64,000 nt of DNA from Allolucifera butyrica. Its GTDB lineage: Bacteria; Bacillota; Negativicutes; Sporomusales; UPPP01. Positions 9,140 through 19,479 of this stretch are shown here, piece by piece (positions within the stretch are counted from its first letter, which is position 1; each line of letters opens with the position of its first letter). The translations under genes and the position numbers were made by a program. The DNA is taken from positions 124,001 through 188,000 of the forward strand of contig NZ_UPPP01000072.1 of NCBI RefSeq assembly GCF_900476375.1, in the 5' to 3' direction. The notes below the pieces were generated by a model. It was not told the origin of the DNA. It searched no databases and saw only the letters and a program-made list of their open reading frames with translations.

Positions 9140-9965
9140 TTCCCTGACCTCCTAATAAGTTTACTGCAAGGCTGAGCTGTTCATCATCGGGAACACGTTT
9201 ATGCCAGGAATTATCATTTTCCATGAAGGGAAGACCTTTTCCCTTGACGGTATTCGCAATAATCACAGAAGGCTGAGCCGTCTTTTTGGCCTCGGCAATC
9301 GCTGTTATAATTTGGTCAAAGTCATGTCCGTCAATGGTTTGGCAATGCCAGTTAAATGCTTGCCACTTTGATAAAATAGGCAATACGCCGCTGACCTTAT
9401 CTACCCTGTCACCGCTTTGCCATCCGTTATGATCAACAAATAAAATTAAATTATCTAACTGATATTTACTAGCGCTCATAGCCGCTTCCCAGGCAATTCC
9501 TTCCTGGATTTCGCCGTCTCCCATCATAACATAGGTATAGTACGATTTTTCACGGTATTTTGCGGCTAAAGCCATCCCTACACCAATCGATAAACCATTG
9601 CCAAGTGAACCTGAAGTCATATCCACGCCAGGCGTTTTGTTCATATCAGGATGACCTTGCAGCATACTGCCCAAACTTCTTAGGCCCTTTAACTCATCTG
9701 TCGGAAAAAATCCGCATCTTGCCAGCGCTGCATAGAGTACGGTACAAGCATGTCCTTTAGAAAGAATAAACCGGTCGCGGTCTTCCCAGTTAGGATTTTG
9801 GGGATTAAAACGTAACTCTTTGAAATACAAAACCGCAATGATATCAGCAATCGAGAGCGCTGGCCCCGGATGTCCGTCTTTAGCTGCGTGAACCATCTTT
9901 ACAACATCCAGCCGTAATTGATTGGCCTTGGCTTGCAGTTCAACAATATTGCCGGTTTTAGACAT
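9132..9965 (-). CDS. Transketolase-like protein, N-terminal (TPP-binding) subunit
   Basis: 277 residues corresponding to the diphosphate-binding domain of transketolase. The thiamine diphosphate motif GDG (149-151) to Asn180 is intact, and HPGPALSIADI near residue 32 and SLGNGLSIGVGMA near 120 are family landmarks. It is the first gene of the minus-strand operon and overlaps the C-terminal subunit gene by 8 bp. The start ATG has AAGGAG upstream. A copy of the 21-bp putative operator lies 32-52 bp upstream of the start. Confidence 0.92.
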   Translation of the reverse strand: MSKTGNIVELQAKANQLRLDVVKMVHAAKDGHPGPALSIADIIAVLYFKELRFNPQNPNWEDRDRFILSKGHACTVLYAALARCGFFPTDELKGLRSLGSMLQGHPDMNKTPGVDMTSGSLGNGLSIGVGMALAAKYREKSYYTYVMMGDGEIQEGIAWEAAMSASKYQLDNLILFVDHNGWQSGDRVDKVSGVLPILSKWQAFNWHCQTIDGHDFDQIITAIAEAKKTAQPSVIIANTVKGKGLPFMENDNSWHKRVPDDEQLSLAVNLLGGQGNE

Positions 9966-9996
9966 ATAGTCGCCACTCCTTCATTAATAAATCGTT

Positions 9997-10017
9997 AGAC
10001 GTATGATGTTTGATGTT
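9997..10017. promoter_or_regulatory. Putative GntR operator, copy 1
   Basis: A 21-bp element, AGACGT then ATGAT then GTTTGATGTT, lies between the minus-strand promoter (TTGACA near 10048-10053 or 10057-10062) and the transketolase start. It matches the element at 10156-10176 at 17 of 21 positions in the same orientation. Confidence 0.65.
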
Positions 10018-10119
10018 CAAATTAAGAGTAGCATATCTATTTTCCGTTTGTCAATACTGTCAAAATATTTTAGCATCTTCATCATACTAAAAATATAAAA
10101 AATTTTCTGTTTATTATAT

Positions 10120-10149
10120 TGACACCCCACTCTCGAGCCCCTTATAATT
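10120..10149 (+). promoter_or_regulatory. Sigma-A promoter of the MFS gene
   Basis: A perfect -35 box TTGACA (10120-10125) and a perfect -10 box TATAAT (10144-10149) are separated by 18 bp. The second putative operator begins 7 bp downstream, where a bound repressor would block initiation. Confidence 0.85.
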
Positions 10150-10155
10150 GTACCA

Positions 10156-10176
10156 GACGTTAAACGTTTGATGTTT
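10156..10176. promoter_or_regulatory. Putative GntR operator, copy 2
   Basis: The element AGACGT then TAAAC then GTTTGATGTT starts 7 bp after the -10 box of the MFS promoter. Together with the copy at 9997 it brackets the divergent control region, as expected for one repressor controlling both directions. Confidence 0.65.
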
Positions 10177-10261
10177 GACAATTGTAACGGAAGGAGGACA
10201 TTTTAACCTACCTAGTCAATGCGGAGCCCTATCATAAAAAGCAACAAGGAGGCTACCTTAA

Positions 10262-11554
10262 ATGACAAAGCAATTACCCTTCAATGAAGATCGCTTAATA
10301 AGCAAACTGCGCTGGAGAATTGTACCATATATCTTTTTGCTTTATATTGTAGCCATGATAGACAGAGTCAACATTAGTTTCGCAGCACTTGAGATGAATA
10401 AAGCGTTAAATATATCTGCTACCGCCTTTGGTACCATTGCTGGCATATTTTTTATTGCGTATTTCTTTTTTGAAATTCCTAGTAATGTAATTATGTATAA
10501 AGTCGGTGCCCGGGTATGGATGGCTCGCATCCTCCTAACTTGGGGGGCGGTTACCGTTTTAACAGGTTTTGTAAACAATGAGACCCAATTTGGGATTGCC
10601 AGGGTGCTCCTCGGTGTAGCTGAGGCTGGGTTTTACCCAGGAATAATTCTGTACATGACTTATTGGTTCCCCTCTAAGCATTTAGCCAAAACGCTGGCTA
10701 TCTTTATGACAGGTATGGCCATCAACAATATTTTGGTTGGTCCTATCTCAACATGGATTATGGATAATATTCAATGGTTAAACTTGCCTGGTTGGCGCTG
10801 GCTGTTTATTCTCGAAGGAATCCCCGCGTTAATTCTTGGCATCACAACCTACTTTTTTTTGATTGACCGTCCGGAATACGCTGGTTTCTTATCTAAAGAG
10901 GAAAAAGATTGGCTTGTAGCCGAACTCAAAAAAGAACATGATGCCAAAATCGCCAAAAATAATATTTCGAAATGGGAAGCACTTAAAAACAAACGGGTTT
11001 GGCATCTTTCTATCATCTTTTTTGGCTATGTTTGCGCCATGTACGGTCTCAGCATGTGGATGCCGCAAATCATCAAAGCTTTAGCCAAAACCTTGAGCAA
11101 CACACAGGTTGGGCTCATTTCGACCATTCCGTATATCTTTGGTGTTGCTGCTATGATTTTAGTTGCACGTCATTCGGATAAGACCATGGAACGACGTTAC
11201 CACATAGGCTTACCCATATCGATAGCCTTTTTTGGATTAATTGCCCTTACTGTAACGACTAATCTGGTTTGGTCTATGGTCTGGATTATTGTAAGCATTA
11301 TGGGCATTTACGGTTTTGCTGGCAGTTTTTGGACATTGCCTAGCGCTTTCTTATCTGAAGCCACTGCGGCAGTTGGTATTGCTATGATTAATTCATTTGC
11401 TAATCTAGGCGGTTTTGCCGGTCCATACTTTGTTGGATACATGAAAGATCTCACAAATTCGACAACAGCCGGTATGTACTTTTTAGCCTTCTGTGCAATC
11501 ATGGCTGGCGTATTAACAATTATGTTACCCAAAAGACTGATCTCACCCGAATAA
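10262..11554 (+). CDS. MFS transporter, anion:cation symporter family (sugar-acid uptake)
   Basis: 430 residues with about 12 membrane segments. Family features are YIFLLYIVAMIDRVNISFAA in segment 1 and GVAEAGFYPGIILYMTYWF in segment 4, as in galactonate, hexuronate and tartrate carriers of the ACS group. Substrates of this group are organic anions imported with protons or sodium. It is transcribed divergently from the transketolase operon and shares its control region, so it most likely imports the acid that the cassette degrades. The start ATG follows AAGGAGG by 9 bp. Confidence 0.92.
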   Translation: MTKQLPFNEDRLISKLRWRIVPYIFLLYIVAMIDRVNISFAALEMNKALNISATAFGTIAGIFFIAYFFFEIPSNVIMYKVGARVWMARILLTWGAVTVLTGFVNNETQFGIARVLLGVAEAGFYPGIILYMTYWFPSKHLAKTLAIFMTGMAINNILVGPISTWIMDNIQWLNLPGWRWLFILEGIPALILGITTYFFLIDRPEYAGFLSKEEKDWLVAELKKEHDAKIAKNNISKWEALKNKRVWHLSIIFFGYVCAMYGLSMWMPQIIKALAKTLSNTQVGLISTIPYIFGVAAMILVARHSDKTMERRYHIGLPISIAFFGLIALTVTTNLVWSMVWIIVSIMGIYGFAGSFWTLPSAFLSEATAAVGIAMINSFANLGGFAGPYFVGYMKDLTNSTTAGMYFLAFCAIMAGVLTIMLPKRLISPE

Positions 11555-11582
11555 ACAACCGTTGATGCCAAAAACTAAGCTT

Positions 11583-11666
11583 GAAACATTTTCAGTTATT
11601 TCGTAAAAGGAAGGGGATGGTGGTTATATCCTGGATTCAGGCCATAACCACCGTCCCCTGTATTTT
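11583..11666. repeat. Dispersed palindromic repeat, copy 2
   Basis: Arms 11613-11627 and 11644-11658 (outer sequence GGGGATGGTGG and CCACCGTCCCC) pair over 15 bp around a 16-nt loop nearly identical to that of copy 1 at 3817. The left flank CATTTTCAGTTA is also shared. It is followed by TATTTTTT, so it would serve as terminator for the MFS gene. The two copies bracket the sugar-acid cassette exactly. Confidence 0.85.
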
Positions 11667-13592
11667 TTAATGAAAACATCCCACTACCGCTTCAATAAAG
11701 TCAATATAGTTATTACACCCGGTCACTTGAGCTGCGTTGTTTTTCTCCAGAAGTAAGACGATTAAATTATCATATACATCATGGAAAATGGCTCTTTCAA
11801 TTCTGTTGATGGCAAACAGGAATACAATACTGACTGAATGATGATCCCATTCGATGGGCTTCTTCTCATTCAGCAAAACAAACATTCCGGTCTTTTTCGC
11901 ATTCATTTCCATCGAGTGGGGTACCGCAATATGTTCGAATGCCGTGGAAGCTTGGTTTTCCCGATGAAAAATTTCGCTGTAGAAGGAGCCGGTTACATAC
12001 CCCTCCTTTTCCATCACATCCGTCATAAATCGAATCGCTTCTTCTTTGTTTTTAAAATCAACATTTTTATAGAAAAACTTAGGATTTGATATCTGCATGA
12101 GCTGCTGCTTTAATTTTTCCCGCTTCTTCCGCAAACTGATTTTCTGGATTTTATCTTCGATATTCTCAAAATCCCGGTCATTGACGAAGGGAGTTATCCG
12201 GACCCATTCCCGTTGTATCGTTTCCGCTACCGGAATCGTAGATATCAGTAAATCTACTTTTTCCGTCTCAGAAATCTGTTCCAGGGAAGTGACCACCGTT
12301 TTTATTTCTATTCTTTCCCCAAAACGCTGTTTTAGTTTTTCCGTCATTATATTGGAAAAGTCATAGTACTGGGGAAATAAAATAATGCAGCTGATAATTT
12401 TTCTTTTCGATTTCTGGTTTTCCAGGTTCGAACCGATGTGCAGGGCAATATAAGCCATTTCATCTTCTTTTAAATCATAGTTCGTAATTTCTCTGATTTT
12501 GTTCGCCACTTCCACCGCGCATTCAAAAATAAGCGGGCAAGTGTTCTTGATGTGATCCAGCAGCGGATTTTTCGTTGTATAGCCATTTTCCAGTCTCACC
12601 AGCAAATTCTTAATGTGCAAAGTGAATTTAGCGATAAAGTCCTGATTGTCGGCATCAATAAAATAAGTACTTTTTAATAAGCTTCTTACCGCATCAATAA
12701 TCTGCAGACAATCTTCGCCTACGATCGCTTTGATGTTTTCATTATTTAGGGCAGCAAAATCCATTTTCATTAGATGACTGAGTAAAATGATTGTCAGTTC
12801 TTCCTGTTCTGCCGGACTGTAGCTTATGTGAAAATTCTCTTCTATTTTAGCGGCTATATCCCGGGCTAACTCCTGCTCCCGTATTCCGAACCGCTTTCCC
12901 TCTATTCTGGACTGGCCAAAGGTTCTTTCCTTCTTGATCCGGTCTATGCCGATGATAATATCCAGCACCAGATTCAGCAGGGCATATTCGTTAATATAGT
13001 AATGATACTGTTTACACTGCTCCGTAATGATAGACTGTAAAAGCTTCAGGTCGTAGCCTGGAAACACCGTTTCAATAACTTCAAAGCTCATAACATTTTT
13101 ATTGAATTCTTCATATAAAATGTTACTTAGTATTTTCCTTTTATCCAGCTCACTGCCTTCTATAGTTACATAAGAATTCGCTGCGGCAATGTAAAGGTCA
13201 AATTCCCGCAATTTCTTTTTTACTTTCACCATATCTTTTTTAATGGTTTCCACGCTTACAAAGATTTCTTCCGCCAATTGGTATAAATCCGTTTTTCTAT
13301 TACCCAGAGCATCCTTGGTAAGGATGTTGGTAATGATATAATTTACTCTTTCTTTTACTGTCCGGGGTAAATTCCCACCGGATTCATCGGAAAGATTTTT
13401 TGCTTTTTCCCGGTCGATTAAATAACCTTTTCTTGAAGAAGCAATCAGGCCATTTTCATTACCGTTGATTTCGGCGATATAGGTTTTGATACTTCGTTCC
13501 GATACATTTAAGGTACTTGCCAAAGAGCTTGCTGTCGTCCAATCATCATTATCTAACAGAGTTTTAATTAGTTTCCTATAATTGCCCTTCAT
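11667..13592 (-). CDS. BglG/LicR-type PRD-containing PTS regulator
   Basis: 641 residues in the order expected for LicR/MtlR-type activators: an N-terminal HTH (about 1-60), a second HTH (about 90-160), two PRD domains (about 180-400, with the conserved IILLSHLMKMD and YIALHIGSNLE histidines), a galactitol-type EIIB-like domain (about 400-490) and a C-terminal EIIA-Fru domain with phosphohistidine in HIAVPHSMEM. PTS phosphorylation of these histidines tunes activity. It lies downstream of the beta-glucoside PTS genes on the same strand, behind the DMT gene, and probably activates that operon. Confidence 0.9.
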   Translation of the reverse strand: MKGNYRKLIKTLLDNDDWTTASSLASTLNVSERSIKTYIAEINGNENGLIASSRKGYLIDREKAKNLSDESGGNLPRTVKERVNYIITNILTKDALGNRKTDLYQLAEEIFVSVETIKKDMVKVKKKLREFDLYIAAANSYVTIEGSELDKRKILSNILYEEFNKNVMSFEVIETVFPGYDLKLLQSIITEQCKQYHYYINEYALLNLVLDIIIGIDRIKKERTFGQSRIEGKRFGIREQELARDIAAKIEENFHISYSPAEQEELTIILLSHLMKMDFAALNNENIKAIVGEDCLQIIDAVRSLLKSTYFIDADNQDFIAKFTLHIKNLLVRLENGYTTKNPLLDHIKNTCPLIFECAVEVANKIREITNYDLKEDEMAYIALHIGSNLENQKSKRKIISCIILFPQYYDFSNIMTEKLKQRFGERIEIKTVVTSLEQISETEKVDLLISTIPVAETIQREWVRITPFVNDRDFENIEDKIQKISLRKKREKLKQQLMQISNPKFFYKNVDFKNKEEAIRFMTDVMEKEGYVTGSFYSEIFHRENQASTAFEHIAVPHSMEMNAKKTGMFVLLNEKKPIEWDHHSVSIVFLFAINRIERAIFHDVYDNLIVLLLEKNNAAQVTGCNNYIDFIEAVVGCFH

Positions 13593-13611
13593 TTCCTCCC
13601 CCTGCTTTGCT

Positions 13612-14490
13612 TCATGATTCTGTATTTAATATTCCGATGGCAAACAGTACGCAGGCAATGCCTGCAACCCCGTTTACGGAAAGGGGTTCCCTAAAAATCC
13701 AAACGCCTAATAAAGTGGCGACTACCGGTTCAATGGAGGCAATAATCGATACTTTGCTGACTTCTATCTGTCTTAATGCGGTTGTGTACAATATATAGGG
13801 TATTACGCTGCAAGTCAATGAAACGACAACCACTGCCACCATCGCCATTGGCGTGTTCACAACGATTTCTACTATGCCTTTACTATCACCGGCAAAAAGG
13901 CCGCCTATACCGGCCAGCAAGAACGTATAAAAGAGAATTGTCAAAGAATGATATCTTTGGATAAGGATTCTTGCAAAGATGCCATAGAAAGCGTAACCGA
14001 CTGCCGCACCGATTCCCAGTAAAATTCCTTCACCGGATATTGCCGCGGCTTTGCTTGACAGGATCCCCGATACCAAGGCGCAGCCAACAACGGAGCAGAT
14101 CATGGCGAAAGCTTTTTTAACCGTCAATTTTTCCTTAAAGATGGGAATGGAAAGTAACGTGACAAAAACAGGGGATGTATATAAAAGAACGGCGGCGACG
14201 GATAGGGACGTTATCTGCACGGCTGCCGTATAGCAGGTATTGAAAAACAGCATACTGAATATTCCCGTACCCATAAACCATTTAAAATCGCTTTTCTGCG
14301 CCTTTAGTTTTTCCTTGTCGGTTATCAATAAATAAATGCCTAAAAAAATGGCCGAAACCAAAAACCTGGTTAAAACTATCTGGATGGAAGAAAAGCCGAA
14401 ATGGGCCAGTACTCTTACGTTAAGCCCCAATGTTCCCCACAAGCTGGCCGCTAAAATAACAAATAAGATTGCCGTCTTTTTCTTATTCAA
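13612..14490 (-). CDS. EamA/DMT-family transporter
   Basis: 292 residues with about 10 hydrophobic segments in two EamA repeats (ASLWGTLGLNVRVLA near the N-terminus; SIIASIEPVVATLLGVWIF in the second repeat). Members export or import metabolites such as amino acids, but specificity cannot be predicted. It sits between the GH1 operon terminator and the PRD regulator, 19 bp from the regulator, so the two may share a transcript. Confidence 0.9.
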   Translation of the reverse strand: MNKKKTAILFVILAASLWGTLGLNVRVLAHFGFSSIQIVLTRFLVSAIFLGIYLLITDKEKLKAQKSDFKWFMGTGIFSMLFFNTCYTAAVQITSLSVAAVLLYTSPVFVTLLSIPIFKEKLTVKKAFAMICSVVGCALVSGILSSKAAAISGEGILLGIGAAVGYAFYGIFARILIQRYHSLTILFYTFLLAGIGGLFAGDSKGIVEIVVNTPMAMVAVVVVSLTCSVIPYILYTTALRQIEVSKVSIIASIEPVVATLLGVWIFREPLSVNGVAGIACVLFAIGILNTES

Positions 14491-14534
14491 TGCTTTATTC
14501 CTTTTCTATTCATTTTACGGATATCAAACAAGAA

Positions 14535-14573
14535 AGACATTCTGCAGATCGCCTATGGCTTCTGCAGAATATC
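14535..14573 (-). terminator. Terminator of the beta-glucoside operon
   Basis: ATTCTGCAGA (14539-14548) and TCTGCAGAAT (14561-14570) form a stem just past the GH1 stop codon. On the minus strand it continues into a T-rich stretch. Confidence 0.65.
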
Positions 14574-14583
14574 TCTTTATGCC

Positions 14584-16370
<1,787 letters not shown>

Positions 16371-16380
16371 TTTTTGCCTC

Positions 16381-17658
16381 CTATTCTGCTGCCGTTACTG
16401 CTTTAGCTGGAATTTCTTTGTATGTTTCCTCTTCCATTTTTTGCTTCTCATATGTTTTAAAGAATGGATACCAAATTGCGGTCGACACGGCAATGATGAT
16501 GCCCAATAAAATTAATCCGGTAAAGCTCCTCGTTGTAATCCAGGTTGAAAGGGGAAAGGGACAATACCACATATCAAATACAATTGCGGGGATTGGTGCA
16601 ATGGCGATTACTTTGGTGAATACCCAGATTATGGCTGGAAGAATAATCCCCTGTAACCACATGGGAAGCATCATGATCGGGTTCCAGGCAATCGCGCCGA
16701 ACACAACCGGTTCGTTAATGTTGAAAATACCGGGAACTAGGCAGGCTTTTCCTAACGCATTGATTGACGTAGATTTTGAACGCATCATCATGATCACCAG
16801 GGGAAGCGTGCAGCCAACACCGCCTACCCAAAGGTAAGCAGAATAAATCACCTCTGCGGTAACCACGTTTAAGTTCGTTGCATTGACTGCCGCGCCGGAT
16901 GCGGCTAACGCCACGTTGGCTGTAATCGCTGCCAGAAACACCGGTTTGGTAGCCGGAGTTAATACCCAGCCGGAAATACCCATCGAATATAAGAAACAAG
17001 ATAGAAACATAGTCAAAACAAAGCCATACGGTGTCTCCATAAAGGCGGCAATGGGGCTGAAGATAGAAAGAATTATATTGTAAATGTCAATCTTCATAAT
17101 CAGCACTGCGATCCAGCCGGTACATATTACGATCCCAATTGGCAGCATAGAGTCAAACCAGGCTCTGACAAAGTCGGGAATCACAGAATTTTCCTTAAAA
17201 AATGAAAACTTTCCAAATAAACTCATTACATAGCCGGTAAAAATACCGCAAAAGATCGCAATAAACATACCGCCGGCGCCGAGTGAACTGTGGCTAAAGC
17301 CGATTGTTTTATCAGCAATCACTTTCGGCGTAACAACGATTAAAAACAAGATAAGTCCGGTTAAACCGGCAATAATCCGTTGTTTACGCAGCTTCTTCTT
17401 TTCCATTAAGTTAAAGGGGATCAGAAATGCCACAAATAAGGAAATCTTGCTCATCGTCCAGCCAAACGGCGTCCAGAAAGAGGGCAATGATGGGAAATAA
17501 TCATTTAGAATGGCTAATACGCAGAATAAAGAACCCAGTAAAATAAACGGCAATATTTGCATAATCGAATCTTTCAGAGTTAGCACCCATACATTGTTGT
17601 TAATCGTATTCATTCTTGGCGCAAAACTGTTTTTTAACCAGTTGATGATCGCATTCAT
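16381..17658 (-). CDS. celB: PTS cellobiose-type EIIC permease
   Basis: 425 residues with about 10 membrane segments, the standard length for CelB-family EIIC. Landmarks are FNINEPVVFG (the conserved substrate-site motif), LPLVIMMMRSKS and GSLFCVLA. It forms the membrane channel of a beta-glucoside or oligosaccharide PTS. The partners EIIA, EIIB and the GH1 enzyme are in the same operon. The start has a GGGGGGA-type site upstream. Confidence 0.94.
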   Translation of the reverse strand: MNAIINWLKNSFAPRMNTINNNVWVLTLKDSIMQILPFILLGSLFCVLAILNDYFPSLPSFWTPFGWTMSKISLFVAFLIPFNLMEKKKLRKQRIIAGLTGLILFLIVVTPKVIADKTIGFSHSSLGAGGMFIAIFCGIFTGYVMSLFGKFSFFKENSVIPDFVRAWFDSMLPIGIVICTGWIAVLIMKIDIYNIILSIFSPIAAFMETPYGFVLTMFLSCFLYSMGISGWVLTPATKPVFLAAITANVALAASGAAVNATNLNVVTAEVIYSAYLWVGGVGCTLPLVIMMMRSKSTSINALGKACLVPGIFNINEPVVFGAIAWNPIMMLPMWLQGIILPAIIWVFTKVIAIAPIPAIVFDMWYCPFPLSTWITTRSFTGLILLGIIIAVSTAIWYPFFKTYEKQKMEEETYKEIPAKAVTAAE

Positions 17659-17682
17659 TTTTTTACAGTCCCCCCTTCATAA

Positions 17683-17991
17683 TTAAAAAAGAGATAAAAT
17701 ATGTTCTAACGCCTTTTCGCCATTTAACGTGGAATAATATTCCGGTTTCATCAAGGCCACTTTTATATCCGCGTCGCCTACGATTTCATCTACTTCCTCT
17801 ACGAGATAGGCTAAGTGAGGTCCTACCATTAAGCAGTCAATGTCGTCGATGTAGTTTTCAATCTCTGATTCACTTCTTGCCGTAACAGTCATGTTGATCC
17901 CTTTTTCTGCCGCGGCTTTGCGGATATTCGCCGCCATAAAGCCGCTTGACGCCCCTGAGCCGCATACTAATAGAACTCTTAATTTATCCAT
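17683..17991 (-). CDS. celA: PTS lactose/cellobiose-type EIIB
   Basis: 102 residues. The phosphocysteine Cys10 lies in VLLVCGSGASSGFMA, and VGPHLAYL is also conserved. A longer frame extends to 18192, but its extra 67 residues are unlike the family. The ATG at 17991 has a good GGAGATACAA site, so I use it. It is the first gene of the operon celA-celB-celC-GH1. A TTTGCAC/GTGCAAA inverted repeat sits about 100 bp upstream. Confidence 0.94.
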   Translation of the reverse strand: MDKLRVLLVCGSGASSGFMAANIRKAAAEKGINMTVTARSESEIENYIDDIDCLMVGPHLAYLVEEVDEIVGDADIKVALMKPEYYSTLNGEKALEHILSLF

Positions 17992-18087
17992 TTGTATCTC
18001 CTTTCCAACCCCTTGCTTAGTAAATGCCTTCTTGTCGTCTACTATGCCTTCATTATATCTTTGTGTTTTTAGGCGAACAAATAAAGG

Positions 18088-18108
18088 TTTGCACCGGAAA
18101 CGTGCAAA
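18088..18108. promoter_or_regulatory. Inverted repeat before the beta-glucoside operon
   Basis: TTTGCAC, 7 bp (CGGAAAC), GTGCAAA lies about 97-117 bp upstream of celA. This is a suitable place for an activator site such as that of the LicR-type regulator. The assignment is inference. Confidence 0.45.
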
Positions 18109-18138
18109 TGCAAGTCCGCTGCATGGAACCAGACAACA

Positions 18139-18195
18139 GCAAAAGCCAGGACTGGCGCAGTTTTTTACCGCCTCCTGGCTTTCTTTTTGCAATGT
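18139..18195. terminator. Terminator between AraC gene and beta-glucoside operon
   Basis: AAAGCCAGGA and TCCTGGCTTT form a 10-bp stem with T-runs on either side. It lies directly past the AraC-family gene's stop codon at 18221 and probably ends that transcript. Confidence 0.65.
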
Positions 18196-18220
18196 ATCCT
18201 GTTTACAATTTCAATATAAC

Positions 18221-19117
18221 TTATAACTCACGTTCCGCCTGCTTTTTTCGATATTCCGCCGGGGTACATTTCATTTGTTTCTTAAACAGGCTATGAAAGT
18301 AACTAAGATTATCAAAGCCAACATTCATTGCGACTTCAATTATTTTTCGATTGCTCTCCCTGAGAATTTGAGCTGCATGGTTAATTCTGTATGAATTAAT
18401 ATACTCTACGGGAGTCTTTCTCATCATATGTTTAAAAAAACGGCAAAAATGCCCTTCGCTCACGCCCACCAGCTTACATAATTCTCTTACTGTAATTTTC
18501 TCATTATAGTGTTCATGAATATAGCAAAGTATCTTCTTCATCTGATCTGATTTATAATTGTTTAAATACAATTTATCTCTGGAAAAAAAGCGACTGTTTT
18601 TTATGAATTCCGCGAGAATTAATAAAAGCTCCGCTTTGACCGCTAACTCATAAGCTTGCGGACTATCCGCACAGTTTTGAATAATTTTCCAAAGAGTATC
18701 CATCACTTTTCTTTCCCAGGCAGATTGTCCGTCAATAAAAGTCGGCAAGACCAACTGTTGGGTTAGGAAGGGGTCAATAAACTTTGTTTGTATAATGTCA
18801 AATGAATTACTGTTTAAAATGGTTGGGTCAAAAACAATTGCCCGATAAGTACAAAACGAATTATGACAGGGATATCCCGCATGAATACTTCCTCCATTTA
18901 CAAAAATAGCCTGCCCCGCCTGCAATTCATAATAGGACGTTTCAATCTGGAAAACTGCTTTTCCGGCAGTCACCAGCAAAAATTCCCATTCATCATGCCA
19001 GTGACAATCCAAAATTTTTTCTCCGGCGCTGCATTCAATGATATATGTGGCTAATGGAAACATTTCACTTCCATGAATCCGGTTTTCCTTTAGTGCCGCT
19101 TTATCCAAATTCTCCAC
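18221..19117 (-). CDS. AraC-family transcriptional regulator with cupin sensor
   Basis: 298 residues. The N-terminal half is a cupin sugar-binding domain (CHWHDEWEFLLVTAGKAVFQI, AIFVNGGSIHAGYP). The C-terminal 100 residues hold two HTH motifs (ITVRELCKLVGVSEGHFCRF and VAMNVGFDNLSYFHSLFKKQ). It is transcribed divergently from the alpha-xylosidase gene across 362 bp and probably activates it. It could instead act on the PTS operon downstream. The start is a GTG with GGGCG close by, so an alternative internal start is possible. Confidence 0.9.
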   Translation of the reverse strand: MENLDKAALKENRIHGSEMFPLATYIIECSAGEKILDCHWHDEWEFLLVTAGKAVFQIETSYYELQAGQAIFVNGGSIHAGYPCHNSFCTYRAIVFDPTILNSNSFDIIQTKFIDPFLTQQLVLPTFIDGQSAWERKVMDTLWKIIQNCADSPQAYELAVKAELLLILAEFIKNSRFFSRDKLYLNNYKSDQMKKILCYIHEHYNEKITVRELCKLVGVSEGHFCRFFKHMMRKTPVEYINSYRINHAAQILRESNRKIIEVAMNVGFDNLSYFHSLFKKQMKCTPAEYRKKQAEREL

Positions 19118-19479
19118 CGCCCGTCAAATGTAAACAGCAAAATATTGAAATTCTTTTATCTTTATTTTAATCAGCCAGCTTCACAAAGCAAATAAAGCAG
19201 TCCTTTTTCTTTCAATAAAATGCGGCATTCTTCTTTGAATAAACGGAAAAATCAACCGAATTCTTACTATTTCTAGAATTTAGCATAAAGAAAATATTTT
19301 TAATACTACCGTCAAAATCCTGTTATTAATCATCAAAATAGTGCAAGTACTGTCATAGAAATCTACCTATAATAAAAATTAGCAGTAAAAATAATAAGAA
19401 AATTTATAAATTTAATAAAAAGAGGAGGACAAATAAACAAATAAACAAATAAATAAGAAAGCGGGGATTATAAAATTAT
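19118..19479. other. Divergent control region of AraC gene and alpha-xylosidase
   Basis: 362 bp of AT-rich DNA without a gene. It must hold both promoters. Near the plus-strand gene there is a strong AGGAGG (19423-19428) followed by three perfect tandem copies of the octamer ACAAATAA (19429-19452) and then the ATG at 19480. This leaves the AGGAGG 51 nt from the start. Confidence 0.6.
19429..19452 (+). repeat. Three tandem ACAAATAA octamers in the yicI leader
   Basis: Three exact copies of an 8-bp unit follow the AGGAGG at 19423. Such tracts can change length by slippage. Here a change would move the ribosome binding site relative to the start codon at 19480. Confidence 0.75.

Noticed and set aside
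17992-18192. N-terminal extension of the EIIB gene to 18192
   Set aside because: The extra residues are unlike any EIIB, the region holds a terminator and an inverted repeat, and the ATG at 17991 has a proper ribosome binding site.
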